Shown here: positions 1-11,301 of the stretch, one piece after another
Numbering within the stretch: the first letter of the stretch is position 1
How the letters are laid out: every line of letters begins with the position of its first letter
Assembly (NCBI RefSeq): GCF_007673525.1
Contig: NZ_VDZU01000001.1
Location: forward strand, 1,436,177 to 1,500,176
DNA length: 64,000 nt
DNA from: Fictibacillus phosphorivorans
GTDB taxonomy: Bacteria > Bacillota > Bacilli > Bacillales > Fictibacillaceae
Direction of reading: 5' to 3'
Made by a program: the position numbers and the translations under genes
The notes under the pieces: model-generated
What the model saw: the letters and a program-made list of their open reading frames with translations, nothing else
Told to the model about the DNA's origin: nothing
Database searches by the model: none

Positions 1-108
1 ACGATCTCATTAATCGGTCCAACCAGAATGGAATATCAAAAGGTCATCTCTTTACTAGATTCATTATCAAAGGAAATGACGAACCGATTAAACGATTTTT
101 CAAATTAG
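1..108 (+). CDS. hrcA: HrcA heat-shock repressor, C-terminal end (partial)
   Basis: The first 108 bases are open in frame 1 and end at a TAG stop. The encoded tail (SLIGPTRMEYQKVISLLDSL and following) matches the conserved end of HrcA, the CIRCE-binding repressor of the groE and dnaK operons. The gene starts outside the window. It lies 25 bp before grpE, the standard hrcA-grpE-dnaK-dnaJ order of Bacillus, so it is the first cistron of the operon that continues here. Confidence 0.88.
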   Translation, partial: TISLIGPTRMEYQKVISLLDSLSKEMTNRLNDFSN

Positions 109-133
109 TGGATTACTTTAGGGAGGTGAAAGC

Positions 134-706
134 ATGAACAAAGAGGACATCACTCAAGATCAATCACAAACTGATGTGAATGAAGAAGTAACAGAAACTG
201 AAGAAGTAGTTGTTGAAGAAGTCGAATCTACTACAGAAGAACCTCTAACTGAAGAGCAGCAACTTATTTCAGAGCTAGAAACAAAGCTTGAGGAAGCCAG
301 CCAAAAGAATCTTCGCCTTCAAGCGGACTATGATAATTTCCGCCGTAGAACGAGAGAAGAACAGGCAGCTAGCCTTAAATATAAATCTCAAAGTCTTCTT
401 GAACAGTTATTACCTGCACTCGATAACTTTGAGCGTGCTTTGAAGACAGAAGCTACAAACGAGCAGACCAAAACCCTTATTCAAGGAATGGAAATGGTTT
501 ATCGTCAACTAGCAGATGCACTGAAACAAGAAGGGCTGACAGAAATTCCGTCAGTCGGTCAAACATTTGACCCCAACCTGCATCAAGCAGTTATGCAAGT
601 GGAGGATTCTGAAGCGGAGTCTAATACAGTAATTGAAGAACTGCAAAAAGGTTATATGTTAAAAGATCGAGTTATTCGACCAGCAATGGTCAAAGTAAAC
701 GCGTAG
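134..706 (+). CDS. grpE: GrpE nucleotide exchange factor
   Basis: This 190-residue protein is the cytoplasmic nucleotide exchange factor that releases ADP from DnaK. The first 40 residues are very acidic (Glu/Thr rich), followed by a long coiled-coil helix (about residues 43-80, with the conserved [15 protein letters not shown] segment) and a C-terminal beta domain containing [12 protein letters not shown] and the [15 protein letters not shown] ending typical of GrpE. The ATG follows a GGGAGGTG ribosome site. It sits between hrcA and dnaK in the class I heat-shock operon, so CIRCE/HrcA control is expected from a promoter outside the window. Confidence 0.97.
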   Translation: MNKEDITQDQSQTDVNEEVTETEEVVVEEVESTTEEPLTEEQQLISELETKLEEASQKNLRLQADYDNFRRRTREEQAASLKYKSQSLLEQLLPALDNFERALKTEATNEQTKTLIQGMEMVYRQLADALKQEGLTEIPSVGQTFDPNLHQAVMQVEDSEAESNTVIEELQKGYMLKDRVIRPAMVKVNA

Positions 707-722
707 ATAAAACTACATATGA

Positions 723-2573
<1,851 letters not shown>

Positions 2574-2586
2574 CACTTAGCAGATA

Positions 2587-2624
2587 AAAGTCAAAGTCAG
2601 GTCATCTTGACTTTGACTTTTTTT
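2587..2624 (+). terminator. Intrinsic terminator after dnaK
   Basis: A perfect 13-bp inverted repeat (AAAGTCAAAGTCA with its complement) with an 8-base loop is followed by a T run. It separates dnaK from dnaJ, so dnaJ and the downstream genes must depend on readthrough or their own promoter. Confidence 0.9.
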
Positions 2625-2685
2625 CTGAGTTGACTTTTGAGTTGATTTGGCTTAAGACCGTAACAAAACCTTTGCAGTTTTCGTC

Positions 2686-2714
2686 TTGAGTCAGGTGGTA
2701 TTCAATGGTAAGAT
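2686..2714 (+). promoter_or_regulatory. Candidate sigma-A promoter for dnaJ
   Basis: TTGAGT and TAAGAT are separated by 17 bp, about 30 bp before the dnaJ ribosome site and just after the dnaK terminator. It is a good but not perfect match to the SigA consensus, found by eye. Confidence 0.5.
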
Positions 2715-2746
2715 AACTTTTATGTGAGAAATCGGGAGTGTCCTAT

Positions 2747-3859
2747 ATGAGTAAACGAGATTATTACGAAGTACTTGGATTAGATAAAAATGCCTCAAAC
2801 GATGAGGTGAAAAAAGCATACCGTAAACTTGCCAGAAAATATCACCCAGATGTTAATAAAGAGGCAGATGCGGAAAATAAATTTAAAGAAGTAAAAGATG
2901 CATATGAAACATTGAGTGACCCTCAAAAGAAAGCTCATTATGATCAATTTGGCCATACAGATCCTAACCAAGGTTTCGGTGGCGGCGGAGCGGGCTTTGA
3001 TGGCTTTGGCGATATTTTTGATATGTTCTTTGGTGGAGGCGGAGGACGTAGAAACCCAAACGGTCCTCGTCAAGGAAACGATCTTCAGTATGGACTTAGA
3101 CTATCTTTTGAAGAGGCGGTTTTCGGTAAAGAAACCGAGATACAGATCCCTACAGAAGAATCATGTGAAACATGTCATGGTTCCGGTGCTAAACCAGGAA
3201 CAAAGCCTGAAACGTGTTCACATTGTAACGGAAGCGGTCAGCTCAACGTTGAACAGAACACACCGTTTGGCCGTATTGTAAATCGTCGAGTATGTAACCA
3301 CTGTAGTGGAAAAGGTAAAATCGTAAAAGAAAAATGTAAGACGTGTCATGGAAATGGGAAAGTGCGCAAGAACAAGAAAATTTCTGTTAAAGTGCCAGCT
3401 GGTGTAGATAACGGTCAGCAAATCCGTATGTCTGGACACGGCGAAGCAGGTGTGAACGGTGGCCCTGCAGGTGATCTTTATGTGGTGTTCCAAGTAGCGG
3501 ATCACGAGTTCTTTGAGCGTGATGGAGATGATATCCTTTGTGAGATGCCGTTAACGTTCTCGCAAGCAGCGCTTGGTGATGAGATTGAAGTTCCAACATT
3601 GTACGGTAAAGTTAAGCTGAAGATTCCAGCAGGTACTCAGACAGGAACTCATTTCCGTTTAAGAGGAAAAGGTGTTAAGAATGTTCATGGAAGAGGTCAA
3701 GGTGACCAGCATATCCAAATCAAAGTTATAACACCGAAAAACCTTACAGAAAAACAAAAACAGCTTCTTCGCGACTTCTCAGAAATCAGCGGAAGCATGC
3801 CAGACGAACAACAAGATGGATTCTTCGACAAAGTAAAACGAGCATTTAAAGGCGAGTAA
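2747..3859 (+). CDS. dnaJ: Co-chaperone DnaJ (Hsp40)
   Basis: DnaJ delivers substrates to DnaK and stimulates its ATPase. The chosen ATG ([12 protein letters not shown]) lies 6 bases after GGGAGTG; a GTG at 2738 in the same frame falls inside that ribosome site. The 370-residue type I protein has an N-terminal J domain with the HPD motif (YHPDVN), a Gly/Phe-rich linker (about residues 75-105), a zinc domain with four CxxCxGxG repeats ([32 protein letters not shown]), and the two C-terminal beta domains. It is separated from dnaK by a terminator and followed by an interspersed repeat instead of directly by prmA. Confidence 0.97.
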   Translation: MSKRDYYEVLGLDKNASNDEVKKAYRKLARKYHPDVNKEADAENKFKEVKDAYETLSDPQKKAHYDQFGHTDPNQGFGGGGAGFDGFGDIFDMFFGGGGGRRNPNGPRQGNDLQYGLRLSFEEAVFGKETEIQIPTEESCETCHGSGAKPGTKPETCSHCNGSGQLNVEQNTPFGRIVNRRVCNHCSGKGKIVKEKCKTCHGNGKVRKNKKISVKVPAGVDNGQQIRMSGHGEAGVNGGPAGDLYVVFQVADHEFFERDGDDILCEMPLTFSQAALGDEIEVPTLYGKVKLKIPAGTQTGTHFRLRGKGVKNVHGRGQGDQHIQIKVITPKNLTEKQKQLLRDFSEISGSMPDEQQDGFFDKVKRAFKGE

Positions 3860-3944
3860 AATAAGTTGTTCCTACATGCATTAAATAAGCTTTCATAATT
3901 CTCTTTCTAAAGCCTGTTGTTTTGTATGTATTAACATCTTTAGC

Positions 3945-4105
3945 AGGTTGATTGTAACGGAAGGTGGCGAGACTCCTGCGGGACTGGCGGTCAGGTGAGA
4001 CCTTTAACGGCGCAAAGCGGCAAAGGGCTCACCGCCTGCCCCCGCGGAAAGCGAGCCACATGGAGTGGAAATCAACCACTCACAAGAGCAACAAAGTAAT
4101 AACCT
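3945..4105 (+). repeat. Interspersed structured repeat, copy A (short form)
   Basis: This element begins with TTGATTG, then GGTGGCGAGACTCCTG, CAGGTGAGAC, a short centre with GCGCAAAGCGG, then GGCTCACCGCCTGCC, CGCGGAAAGCGAG and ends in GGAAATCAACC. The halves are partly complementary (GGTGAGACC with GGGCTCACC), so the RNA could fold into a long hairpin. Four other copies lie in this window. It fills the dnaJ-prmA gap inside what is normally a continuous operon. An open frame through it joins prmA but is not a credible coding extension. Confidence 0.8.
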
Positions 4106-4149
4106 ATAAATATGTTCTAAAAGCCAAACTAACAAACGGAGTTGATATG

Positions 4150-5091
4150 ATGAAATGGTCAGAGATTAGCATCCACACTACTCAGGAAGCTGTTGAACCA
4201 GTATCAAATATTTTACATGAGGCGGGAGCTAGCGGAGTTGTGATTGAGGATGTAGATGACCTCTCTAAAGAGCGTCAATCCGTATTTGGCGAAATCTATC
4301 AGCTTAACCCTTCTGATTATCCTTCTGAAGGCGTAATTTTAAAAGCTTACTTACCCGTTAACAGTTTTTTAGGTGAAACGGTTGAAGAGATCAAACAAGC
4401 GATCACAAATCTTGTGAAATACGATATTGATATCGGAGCAAACACGATTTCCATCTCAGAAGTAAATGAGGAAGAATGGGCAACTGCTTGGAAAAAGTAT
4501 TATAAACCGGTAAAGATCTCAAAGCGGATCACGATCACTCCTACATGGGAAGATTATAAACCTGTACATTCTGATGAACTTATTATTGAGCTTGATCCAG
4601 GTATGGCTTTTGGTACAGGAACACACCCAACAACAGTCATGAGTTTGCAAGCTATTGAAAAATATATAGCTGAAGGGGATTCTGTCATTGATGTAGGAAC
4701 AGGCTCTGGTGTATTGAGCATTGCATCAGCTATGTTAGGTGCCAATAAAGTTGAGGCGTATGACCTGGATGAAGTTGCAGTGAATTCTGCACGACTTAAT
4801 GTAAAGCTGAACAAAGTGAACCAAAAAGTGCATGTTGATCAGAATGATCTTTTAAAGGGGATTGAAGGTCCAGTTGATCTTGTAGTAGGGAATCTCTTAG
4901 CAGAAATTATACTCTTGTTTGTTGAAGATACAGCTAAAGTATTGAAGCCAGGTGGTTATTTTATTACGTCTGGGATCATCCAAGGCAAAAAGCGCGATGT
5001 AAAAGCTAAATTGGAAGAGCATGGATTTACGATCGTAGAAGTATTAGAAATGGAAGATTGGGTTGCGATCGTTGCTCAAAATAAGAAATAG
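4150..5091 (+). CDS. prmA: Ribosomal protein L11 methyltransferase PrmA
   Basis: PrmA trimethylates ribosomal protein L11 using S-adenosylmethionine. The protein starts [17 protein letters not shown], close to the Bacillus family; two adjacent ATGs (4147, 4150) are possible, and GGAG at 4138 fits the second better. The open frame extends upstream to 3964, but that part is translated repeat DNA and has no ribosome site. The 313-residue product has an N-terminal substrate domain, a linker and a Rossmann methyltransferase domain with the [19 protein letters not shown] motif and the [10 protein letters not shown] active-site motif. It continues into rsmE and mtaB with very short gaps. Confidence 0.95.
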   Translation: MKWSEISIHTTQEAVEPVSNILHEAGASGVVIEDVDDLSKERQSVFGEIYQLNPSDYPSEGVILKAYLPVNSFLGETVEEIKQAITNLVKYDIDIGANTISISEVNEEEWATAWKKYYKPVKISKRITITPTWEDYKPVHSDELIIELDPGMAFGTGTHPTTVMSLQAIEKYIAEGDSVIDVGTGSGVLSIASAMLGANKVEAYDLDEVAVNSARLNVKLNKVNQKVHVDQNDLLKGIEGPVDLVVGNLLAEIILLFVEDTAKVLKPGGYFITSGIIQGKKRDVKAKLEEHGFTIVEVLEMEDWVAIVAQNKK

Positions 5092-5108
5092 GATAGGACG
5101 TGCATTTC

Positions 5109-5861
5109 ATGCAAAGGTACTTTGTTTCATCAGAAAACTGGAAAGATGCCTCTGTTACGATTACAGGGGATGATGCCAAGCACATCTTAAAGGTGATGAG
5201 GATGCAAGTAGGAGACAATTTCATCTGCTGTGATAACAAAGGTCGTACATCTTTGTGTGAGATCATAGAGGTTGACGGTAATGAAGTAGAGACGAAGATT
5301 GTGAATGATATCGAAACAGTAGTTGAGCTTCCTGTCTCTGTTACCATTGCTCAAGGATTGCCAAAAGGGGATAAGTTAGAGTATATCATTCAAAAAGGCA
5401 CTGAACTCGGGGCTTTCTCCTTTTTTCCATTTGCGGCTGACCGTTCTGTAGTAAAATGGGATGACAAAAAAGCGGTGAAGAAAAAAGAAAGACTTGAGAA
5501 AATTGCAAAAGAAGCAGCAGAGCAATCACATAGAAACCGGGTTCCAGACATTTTGAATCCTGGTTCTTTTTCTGATTTGCTAAAAATGGCAGAACAGTAT
5601 AAGATAAAAATCGTTGCGTTTGAAGAAGAAGCTAAACAGAACGAAATTTCTAATTTTGCTTCTGCTTTACGCACAGCTGAAATAGGAGACTCAATTCTAT
5701 GTGTGATCGGTCCAGAAGGCGGCATCAGTGAGAAAGAAGCAGCCTCTCTTAATGATCATGGATTTTTATTGTGTGGACTGGGTCCAAGAATCTTAAGGAC
5801 TGAAACAGCACCATTGTACTTGTTATCAGCTATTTCTTATCATTTTGAACTAAAGGGGTGA
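5109..5861 (+). CDS. rsmE: 16S rRNA (uracil1498-N3)-methyltransferase RsmE
   Basis: RsmE methylates U1498 of 16S rRNA; it belongs to the SPOUT class with a C-terminal trefoil knot. The knot motif is visible as CVIGPEGGISEKEAASL followed by LGPRILRTETAPLYLLSAISY. I start at the ATG (MQRYFVSSENW) 10 bases after AGGA; a GTG at 5100 is too near that site. The length (250 residues) matches the B. subtilis homologue YqeU. It lies between prmA and mtaB, overlapping the region of the mtaB ribosome site. Confidence 0.95.
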   Translation: MQRYFVSSENWKDASVTITGDDAKHILKVMRMQVGDNFICCDNKGRTSLCEIIEVDGNEVETKIVNDIETVVELPVSVTIAQGLPKGDKLEYIIQKGTELGAFSFFPFAADRSVVKWDDKKAVKKKERLEKIAKEAAEQSHRNRVPDILNPGSFSDLLKMAEQYKIKIVAFEEEAKQNEISNFASALRTAEIGDSILCVIGPEGGISEKEAASLNDHGFLLCGLGPRILRTETAPLYLLSAISYHFELKG

Positions 5862-5866
5862 TCTAT

Positions 5867-7219
5867 ATGCCATCCGTTGCATTTCATACATTAGGTTGTA
5901 AAGTGAATCATTACGAGACTGAAGCAATCTGGCAGCTTTTCCAAGCTGAAGGATATGAACGTACAGATTTTGATAGTACAGCTGACGTCTATGTGATCAA
6001 TACATGTACCGTAACGAATACGGGAGATAAAAAGAGCAGACAAGTTATTCGAAGAGCTATCCGGAAAAATCCGGACGCTGTTATCTGTGTAACAGGTTGT
6101 TATGCTCAAACATCGCCAGCAGAGATTATGGCGATTCCTGGAGTAGACGTTGTTGTAGGTACACAAGACCGTTCTAAGATGCTGACTTACATTCAACAAT
6201 ATAAAGAAGAACGTATGCCTATTAATGGTGTGTCGAACATCATGAAAGCACGTGTATATGAGGAATTAGATGTTCCTGCATTTACCGATCGAACACGAGC
6301 ATCGCTTAAGATACAAGAAGGGTGCAACAATTTTTGCACGTTCTGTATTATTCCTTGGGCAAGAGGCCTTCTTCGCTCTCGTAAACCTGAAGATGTACTT
6401 TCTCAAGCTCAACAGCTTGTAGACTCTGGTTACAAAGAGATCGTTCTAACGGGCATTCATACTGCTGGGTACGGAGAAGATATGAAAGACTACTCTTTTG
6501 CGAAGTTGTTAGATGATCTTGATAAGAACATCTCTGGTTTAAAACGAATCCGTATCTCATCCATTGAGGCTAGTCAGATCTCAGATGAAGTGATTGAAGT
6601 TATGGGTAGATCAGACAAAGTAGTTCCTCATCTGCACATACCCCTACAATCAGGATCTAATACCGTGCTTCAACGAATGAGACGAAAATATTCAATGGAA
6701 ATGTTCGGTGAAAGATTGGATCGACTAAAAGAAGCACTTCCAGGACTTGCGATTACATCTGATGTAATTGTTGGTTTTCCAGGTGAGACTGAGGAAGAGT
6801 TCATGGAGACGTATCGTTTCATAGAGAAACATAAATTTATGGAACTTCATGTGTTCCCTTACTCCAAACGGACTGGTACACCAGCTGCTAAGATGGAGGA
6901 TCAAGTTCCAGAAGATATTAAAAACGAACGCGTCCATAAGCTTATAGCTCTATCTGATCAACTAGCCAAAGAATACGCATCCGACTATGAAGATACAGTT
7001 GTGGAAGTCATTCCTGAAGAGGCGTTTAAAGAAGATCCTACGAACAAACTATATGTAGGGTATACACCGAACTATCTTAAAGTTTTGTTTGAAGGAAACG
7101 AAGAGATGATAGGTAAATTGGTTAAAGTGAAAATTACTGAAGCTGGGTATCCTTATAATAAAGGTGTATTTGTAAAACAAGAAATGGAAGAAATCCTAAA
7201 GCAAGCTGTTTCAAGCTAA
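5867..7219 (+). CDS. mtaB: tRNA t6A37 methylthiotransferase MtaB
   Basis: MtaB converts t6A37 to ms2t6A37 in ANN-decoding tRNAs. The 450-residue product shows the three-part layout: an N-terminal methylthiotransferase domain with three cluster cysteines (GCKVNHYETE, NTCTVTN, VTGCYAQ), a radical-SAM domain with CNNFCTFC, and a C-terminal TRAM domain. It closely matches B. subtilis YqeV in sequence and length. The ATG (MPSVAFHTLGC) uses AAAGGGG as ribosome site; a GTG at 5858 in frame overlaps the rsmE stop and is less likely. It ends the heat-shock superoperon and is followed by a clear terminator. Confidence 0.96.
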   Translation: MPSVAFHTLGCKVNHYETEAIWQLFQAEGYERTDFDSTADVYVINTCTVTNTGDKKSRQVIRRAIRKNPDAVICVTGCYAQTSPAEIMAIPGVDVVVGTQDRSKMLTYIQQYKEERMPINGVSNIMKARVYEELDVPAFTDRTRASLKIQEGCNNFCTFCIIPWARGLLRSRKPEDVLSQAQQLVDSGYKEIVLTGIHTAGYGEDMKDYSFAKLLDDLDKNISGLKRIRISSIEASQISDEVIEVMGRSDKVVPHLHIPLQSGSNTVLQRMRRKYSMEMFGERLDRLKEALPGLAITSDVIVGFPGETEEEFMETYRFIEKHKFMELHVFPYSKRTGTPAAKMEDQVPEDIKNERVHKLIALSDQLAKEYASDYEDTVVEVIPEEAFKEDPTNKLYVGYTPNYLKVLFEGNEEMIGKLVKVKITEAGYPYNKGVFVKQEMEEILKQAVSS

Positions 7220-7250
7220 CATCCTGGAGTTCTAACCAGGATGTTTTTTA
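7218..7250 (+). terminator. Intrinsic terminator after mtaB
   Basis: ACATCCTGG pairs with CCAGGATGT around an 8-base loop and is followed by a run of T. The stem overlaps the mtaB stop codon. Confidence 0.88.
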
Positions 7251-7379
7251 TTGATAACTGAGGACTTAGCGATTTCTTGCACCTTACCGTAAATATTTTT
7301 AAGATGCTCGATTTATGTCGAAAAATTTGTTATGATACAAACGGTGTTTAATTTTTTTATTTAGAAAGGGTTTGTTGAA

Positions 7380-8054
7380 ATGAGCAATTTAAACGTTGCA
7401 AGAATGATCGATCACACAGCATTAAAAGCTGAAACTTCAAAGAAAGAAATCTTAACTCTTTGTGAGGAAGCTAAAAAATATAATTTCTTTTCTGTATGTG
7501 TTAATCCAACTTGGGTTTATACTGCATTCGAACAACTAAAGGATTCAGATGTAGCAGTTTGTACGGTAATTGGTTTCCCGTTAGGTGCAAACACTCCGGA
7601 AGTAAAAGCGTTCGAAACGAAGAATGCAATTGAAAACGGTGCAACTGAGGTAGATATGGTAATCAACATCGGTGCACTAAAAGATGGAAACTACGAGCTA
7701 GTAGAACAAGATGTTCGTGCAGTTGTTGAAGCAGCTAAAGGCAAAGCTTTAACAAAAGCGATCATTGAAACTTCTCTTCTTACAAACGAAGAAAAAGTTA
7801 AAGCTTGTGAGATCGCTGTTAAAGCAGGTATCGATTTCGTTAAAACTTCAACAGGATTCTCTACTGGTGGAGCAACTGTAGAAGATATTAAATTAATGCG
7901 TGAAACAGTTGGTCCTAACATCGGTGTCAAAGCATCTGGTGCAGTACGTGACCGTGAGACTGCTTTAGCTATGATCGAAGCAGGTGCTACACGTATTGGA
8001 GCAAGTGCTGGAATCGCGATTGTTGAAGGCGGAACATCTACTTCCGATTATTAA
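7380..8054 (+). CDS. deoC: Deoxyribose-phosphate aldolase DeoC
   Basis: DeoC cleaves 2-deoxyribose-5-phosphate to acetaldehyde and glyceraldehyde-3-phosphate in deoxynucleoside catabolism. The 224-residue class I aldolase barrel contains the Schiff-base lysine segment [18 protein letters not shown] and the second catalytic lysine in [17 protein letters not shown] lies 9 bases before the ATG. A TATGAT hexamer at 7331 may be its -10, but no good -35 is seen. It is monocistronic between the mtaB terminator and rpsU. In B. subtilis the gene lies elsewhere with nupC and pdp, so this location is a difference in gene order. Confidence 0.95.
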   Translation: MSNLNVARMIDHTALKAETSKKEILTLCEEAKKYNFFSVCVNPTWVYTAFEQLKDSDVAVCTVIGFPLGANTPEVKAFETKNAIENGATEVDMVINIGALKDGNYELVEQDVRAVVEAAKGKALTKAIIETSLLTNEEKVKACEIAVKAGIDFVKTSTGFSTGGATVEDIKLMRETVGPNIGVKASGAVRDRETALAMIEAGATRIGASAGIAIVEGGTSTSDY

Positions 8055-8109
8055 TTTTTATTTTTAAGTCATTTACCTTATCTCCTAAGACCAACTTGTT
8101 TAAATTAAG

Positions 8110-8138
8110 TTGACCGTACTGCAAGGATATATTATAAT
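8110..8138 (+). promoter_or_regulatory. Sigma-A promoter of rpsU
   Basis: TTGACC and TATAAT with exactly 17 bp between them lie about 64 bp before the rpsU start. This is one of the best SigA matches in the window. Confidence 0.8.
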
Positions 8139-8201
8139 GGCAAAAGATATGTGACGCATCTTTACTTTATGTAAGGGTGGTCTGGAGGGAGGGAAATACA
8201 A

Positions 8202-8375
8202 ATGGCAGAAACACGTATTCGCAAGAATGAATCCATTGATGATGCTCTTCGTCGTTTTAAAAGATCCGTTTCCAAAGATGGAACATTGGCTGAAGTTAAA
8301 AAGCGCAAGCATTATGAAAAGCCAAGCGTAAAGCGTAAGAAGAAGGCTGAGGCAGCAAGAAAGCGTAAGTTCTAA
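8202..8375 (+). CDS. rpsU: 30S ribosomal protein S21
   Basis: A 57-residue, strongly basic protein beginning [20 protein letters not shown] and ending in a Lys/Arg-rich tail ([14 protein letters not shown]) is ribosomal protein S21, a small-subunit component near the mRNA anti-Shine-Dalgarno region. It has a very strong ribosome site (GGAGGGAGG) and its own SigA promoter. yqeY follows after 20 bp, as in B. subtilis. Confidence 0.97.
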   Translation: MAETRIRKNESIDDALRRFKRSVSKDGTLAEVKKRKHYEKPSVKRKKKAEAARKRKF

Positions 8376-8395
8376 GCGGGGTGTAAGTTAGTAAT

Positions 8396-8839
8396 ATGAG
8401 TCTTCTTAATGATTTAAACCAAGATATGAAACAAGCGATGAAGGACAAGAACAAGCAGAAACTTTCTGTAATTCGCATGCTTAAGGCATCACTTCAAAAT
8501 GAAGCCATCAAGCAGGGACGTGAATTAAACGAGGAAGAAGAGCTTACCGTTCTTGTACGCGAAATGAAACAAAGAAAAGACTCCCTCCAAGAATTCGAAA
8601 AAGCTGGCCGCGATGATTTAGTCGCTGGACTTCAAGATGAAATCGCTGTTCTTACACCATATTTACCAAAACAGCTGACTGAAGAAGAACTTCAAGAAAT
8701 TGTTGCTCAAACGATTTCTGAGATAGGTGCTGCTTCTAAAGCTGATATGGGTAAAGTTATGGGGGCTCTTATGCCTAAAGTTAAAGGGAAAGCCGATGGC
8801 GGACTCGTTAACCGTATTGTTCAGCAACAATTATCATAA
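8396..8839 (+). CDS. yqeY: GatB/YqeY domain protein
   Basis: This 147-residue protein belongs to the YqeY family, which resembles the tail domain of GatB (amidotransferase subunit) and is thought to bind tRNA; its own role is not established. Family marks are [30 protein letters not shown] and the C-terminal [18 protein letters not shown]. It is co-transcribed with rpsU and ends at a strong terminator. Start at ATG 8396 with a GGGGTG site about 12 bases upstream. Confidence 0.93.
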   Translation: MSLLNDLNQDMKQAMKDKNKQKLSVIRMLKASLQNEAIKQGRELNEEEELTVLVREMKQRKDSLQEFEKAGRDDLVAGLQDEIAVLTPYLPKQLTEEELQEIVAQTISEIGAASKADMGKVMGALMPKVKGKADGGLVNRIVQQQLS

Positions 8840-8850
8840 TTGAAATGACA

Positions 8851-8885
8851 AACGCTCTGTATTTATACAGAGCGTTTTCTTATTT
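8851..8885 (+). terminator. Intrinsic terminator after rpsU-yqeY
   Basis: AACGCTCTGTAT pairs perfectly with ATACAGAGCGTT across a 2-base centre and is followed by a T-rich stretch. Confidence 0.9.
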
Positions 8886-8887
8886 TT

Positions 8888-8914
8888 TGAAACTTTTTTC
8901 CACAAATTAACGTA
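8888..8914 (+). promoter_or_regulatory. Sigma-W (ECF)-type promoter of the NfeD-floA operon
   Basis: TGAAAC and CGTA are separated by 17 bp, matching the known SigW consensus (TGAAAC, N16-17, CGTA). It lies 26 bp before the GTG start. The B. subtilis homologue operon yqeZ-yqfA-yqfB belongs to the SigW regulon, which supports the call. Confidence 0.78.
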
Positions 8915-8940
8915 AAATAAAGTGGAGGGGGTGTTAGTTT

Positions 8941-10269
8941 GTGAAAAGGGTTCGATTGTTCATCTATATGCTTTGTCTGATTTGGGGTATTTATGGTGTG
9001 CTTTCAACTTCACTCGTCTTTTCAGCAGGTAAAGGTAAGACAGTTACGTTCATACCTGTAGAACATGAAGTTGAAAGAGGCCTTGAAGCATTCTTAGATC
9101 GAAGTATTCATAAGGCAGAGAAAGATGGAACGGATCATATCGTTCTAGAGATCTATACTCCTGGTGGCCGAGTAGATGCTGCACTACATATCGCAAAAGT
9201 CATGAGAGAAACAGAAATTCCAATCACAGCGTATGTGGTGAAAAACGCTTTCTCAGCAGGAGCGTATATCGCTTTAAACGCAGACGAGATTGTTATGAAA
9301 CCATCTACAACGATTGGATCTGCCGCAGTGATCGACAGTCAAGGAAATACCGCTGGACAAAAAGCTGAGTCTGCATGGAAAGCAGAAATGCTAGCAGCGG
9401 CAGAGTTGAATGAAAGAACTCCCATATATGCTGAGGCGATGGTAGACCCAGACGTTGAGATTCCTGAACTCGGTTTAGAAAAAGGTGAGTTGCTTACGCT
9501 AACAGCCAGTGAGGCATTGAAAGTGGGCTACGCAGAAAAAATTGCAGAAGATCGTCAAGAACTGCTAGCACATCTGAACATGGAAGATGCAAAAATTTTA
9601 GAGTCAAATCCTACTTTCGCCGATAAGATCGCGCGTTTTGTAACTAACCCTGTTGTAGTCCCTATTCTCTTATCATTAGGAAGCTTAGGTCTTGTATTAG
9701 AGCTTTATACACCTGGCTTTGGAATTGCAGGGTCTATCGGAGCTTTATCATTACTGCTGTTTTTTTACGGTCATATGATAGCCGGTCTAGCCGGATGGGA
9801 AGCAATCATTTTATTTGGTGTTGGTCTTATCTTGCTGATTCTAGAGTTGTTTCTGCCTGGTGGTATAATCGGTATACTGGGGGTGTTGGCAGTGTTAACA
9901 GGATTGATCATGGCGGGTGGTTCTTTAACAGGAATTTTGATCGCCATAGCAATTGCCATTGTTGTTACGATTATCGGATCGTATTTCTTCTTACGATCAT
10001 TTGGTTATAACGGTTCATTAAAGAAACTCGTCCTATTTGATTCCACGAGCTCTGAAAAGGGTTATCTATCTCATAATGAGCGGAAAGATCTAACAGGCAG
10101 GATCGGCGTCACTGCTACAACACTGCGACCTTCTGGAAGTTTAAAACTTGATGATGAGTTCATAGATGTAGTGACAGAAGGATCGTATATTGAAAAAGGA
10201 ACCCCTGTAAAGATTATTAAAGCCTCAGGTGGACGTGTTGTAGTGAGAGAAATAGAAAATAATGAATAG
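8941..10269 (+). CDS. yqeZ: NfeD-family membrane serine protease (YqeZ-like)
   Basis: This 442-residue protein has a signal peptide or N-terminal membrane segment, a ClpP/crotonase-fold protease domain (about residues 35-230) with the serine in NAFSAGAYIALNADE and a downstream lysine-bearing segment, then a block of membrane helices (about 235-350), and a soluble C-terminal OB-fold NfeD domain ending GGRVVVREIE. NfeD proteins work with flotillins or stomatins in membrane quality control. The GTG start follows GGAGGGGGTG. It is the first gene of a three-gene operon with floA, behind a SigW-type promoter. Confidence 0.92.
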   Translation: MKRVRLFIYMLCLIWGIYGVLSTSLVFSAGKGKTVTFIPVEHEVERGLEAFLDRSIHKAEKDGTDHIVLEIYTPGGRVDAALHIAKVMRETEIPITAYVVKNAFSAGAYIALNADEIVMKPSTTIGSAAVIDSQGNTAGQKAESAWKAEMLAAAELNERTPIYAEAMVDPDVEIPELGLEKGELLTLTASEALKVGYAEKIAEDRQELLAHLNMEDAKILESNPTFADKIARFVTNPVVVPILLSLGSLGLVLELYTPGFGIAGSIGALSLLLFFYGHMIAGLAGWEAIILFGVGLILLILELFLPGGIIGILGVLAVLTGLIMAGGSLTGILIAIAIAIVVTIIGSYFFLRSFGYNGSLKKLVLFDSTSSEKGYLSHNERKDLTGRIGVTATTLRPSGSLKLDDEFIDVVTEGSYIEKGTPVKIIKASGGRVVVREIENNE

Positions 10270-10291
10270 AAAAAGAATGGAGAGTGTGTAG

Positions 10292-11299
10292 ATGTTAGAA
10301 TTCGGATCGATCGCCAGCATTGTAGTCATCGGATTGATTGTAATCGCTCTAGCTGTGTTATTTACGTTTGTACCGGTTATGTTATGGATTTCTGCATTAG
10401 CAGCAGGGGTAAGAGTGGGAATCTTTACATTAGTTGGGATGAGGTTAAGAAGAGTTATCCCGAACCGTGTAATTAATCCGCTAATTAAAGCTGTAAAAGC
10501 GGGACTTGATTTAAGTACGAACCAGCTCGAAAGTCACTATCTAGCTGGGGGGAATGTTGACAGAGTAGTAAATGCGTTGATTGCAGCACATCGTGCAAAT
10601 ATTGAACTAAGCTTTGAACGTGCAGCAGCGATTGATCTTGCGGGACGTGATGTACTCGAAGCTGTTCAGATGAGTGTTAACCCTAAAGTGATAGAAACAC
10701 CTTTTATTGCCGGTGTAGCATTAGACGGGATTGAAGTAAAAGCAAAAGCAAGAATTACTGTACGTGCAAATATAGATCGTCTAGTAGGTGGAGCTGGTGA
10801 AGAAACGATAATCGCCCGTGTTGGGGAAGGAATCGTTAGTACGATTGGTTCTTCGGCAACACATAAGAAAGTGCTTGAGAATCCAGATTTAATCTCTCAG
10901 ACGGTATTATCAAAAGGGCTAGATGCTGGTACGGCGTTTGAAATTCTGTCCATCGATATTGCAGACATTGATATTGGGAAGAATATTGGTGCAGAACTTC
11001 AAACAGATCAAGCGATGGCCGACAAGAATATCGCTCAGGCAAAAGCAGAAGAAAGACGTGCGATGGCTGTTGCAAAAGAACAAGAAATGAAAGCAAGAGT
11101 CCAAGAGATGAGAGCGAAAGTTGTAGAAGCGGAAGCAGAAGTGCCGATGGCATTAGCAGAAGCTCTTCGTTCTGGAAACATGGGTTTTATGGATTATATG
11201 AATATGAAGAACATTATGGCAGACACTACGATGCGTGAATCGATCAGTAAATCATCAAACCCTGATAAAGAGAATGATGATAAAGGACGGAAGTTGTAA
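10292..11299 (+). CDS. floA: Flotillin-like protein FloA
   Basis: FloA scaffolds functional membrane microdomains. The 335-residue product has an N-terminal hydrophobic segment (about residues 5-45), the very conserved [15 protein letters not shown] and [19 protein letters not shown] regions, a band-7/PHB-like domain, and a long Ala/Glu/Lys coiled coil with repeated [18 protein letters not shown] heptads near the C-terminus. It is close to B. subtilis YqfA. It lies 22 bp after the NfeD gene and 2 bp before the next small gene. Confidence 0.97.
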   Translation: MLEFGSIASIVVIGLIVIALAVLFTFVPVMLWISALAAGVRVGIFTLVGMRLRRVIPNRVINPLIKAVKAGLDLSTNQLESHYLAGGNVDRVVNALIAAHRANIELSFERAAAIDLAGRDVLEAVQMSVNPKVIETPFIAGVALDGIEVKAKARITVRANIDRLVGGAGEETIIARVGEGIVSTIGSSATHKKVLENPDLISQTVLSKGLDAGTAFEILSIDIADIDIGKNIGAELQTDQAMADKNIAQAKAEERRAMAVAKEQEMKARVQEMRAKVVEAEAEVPMALAEALRSGNMGFMDYMNMKNIMADTTMRESISKSSNPDKENDDKGRKL

Positions 11300-11301
11300 G
11301 T

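Noticed and set aside
3964..4149. N-terminal extension of the prmA frame by about 60 codons
   Set aside because: It is translated repeat DNA with no ribosome site; the family N-terminus starts at 4150.
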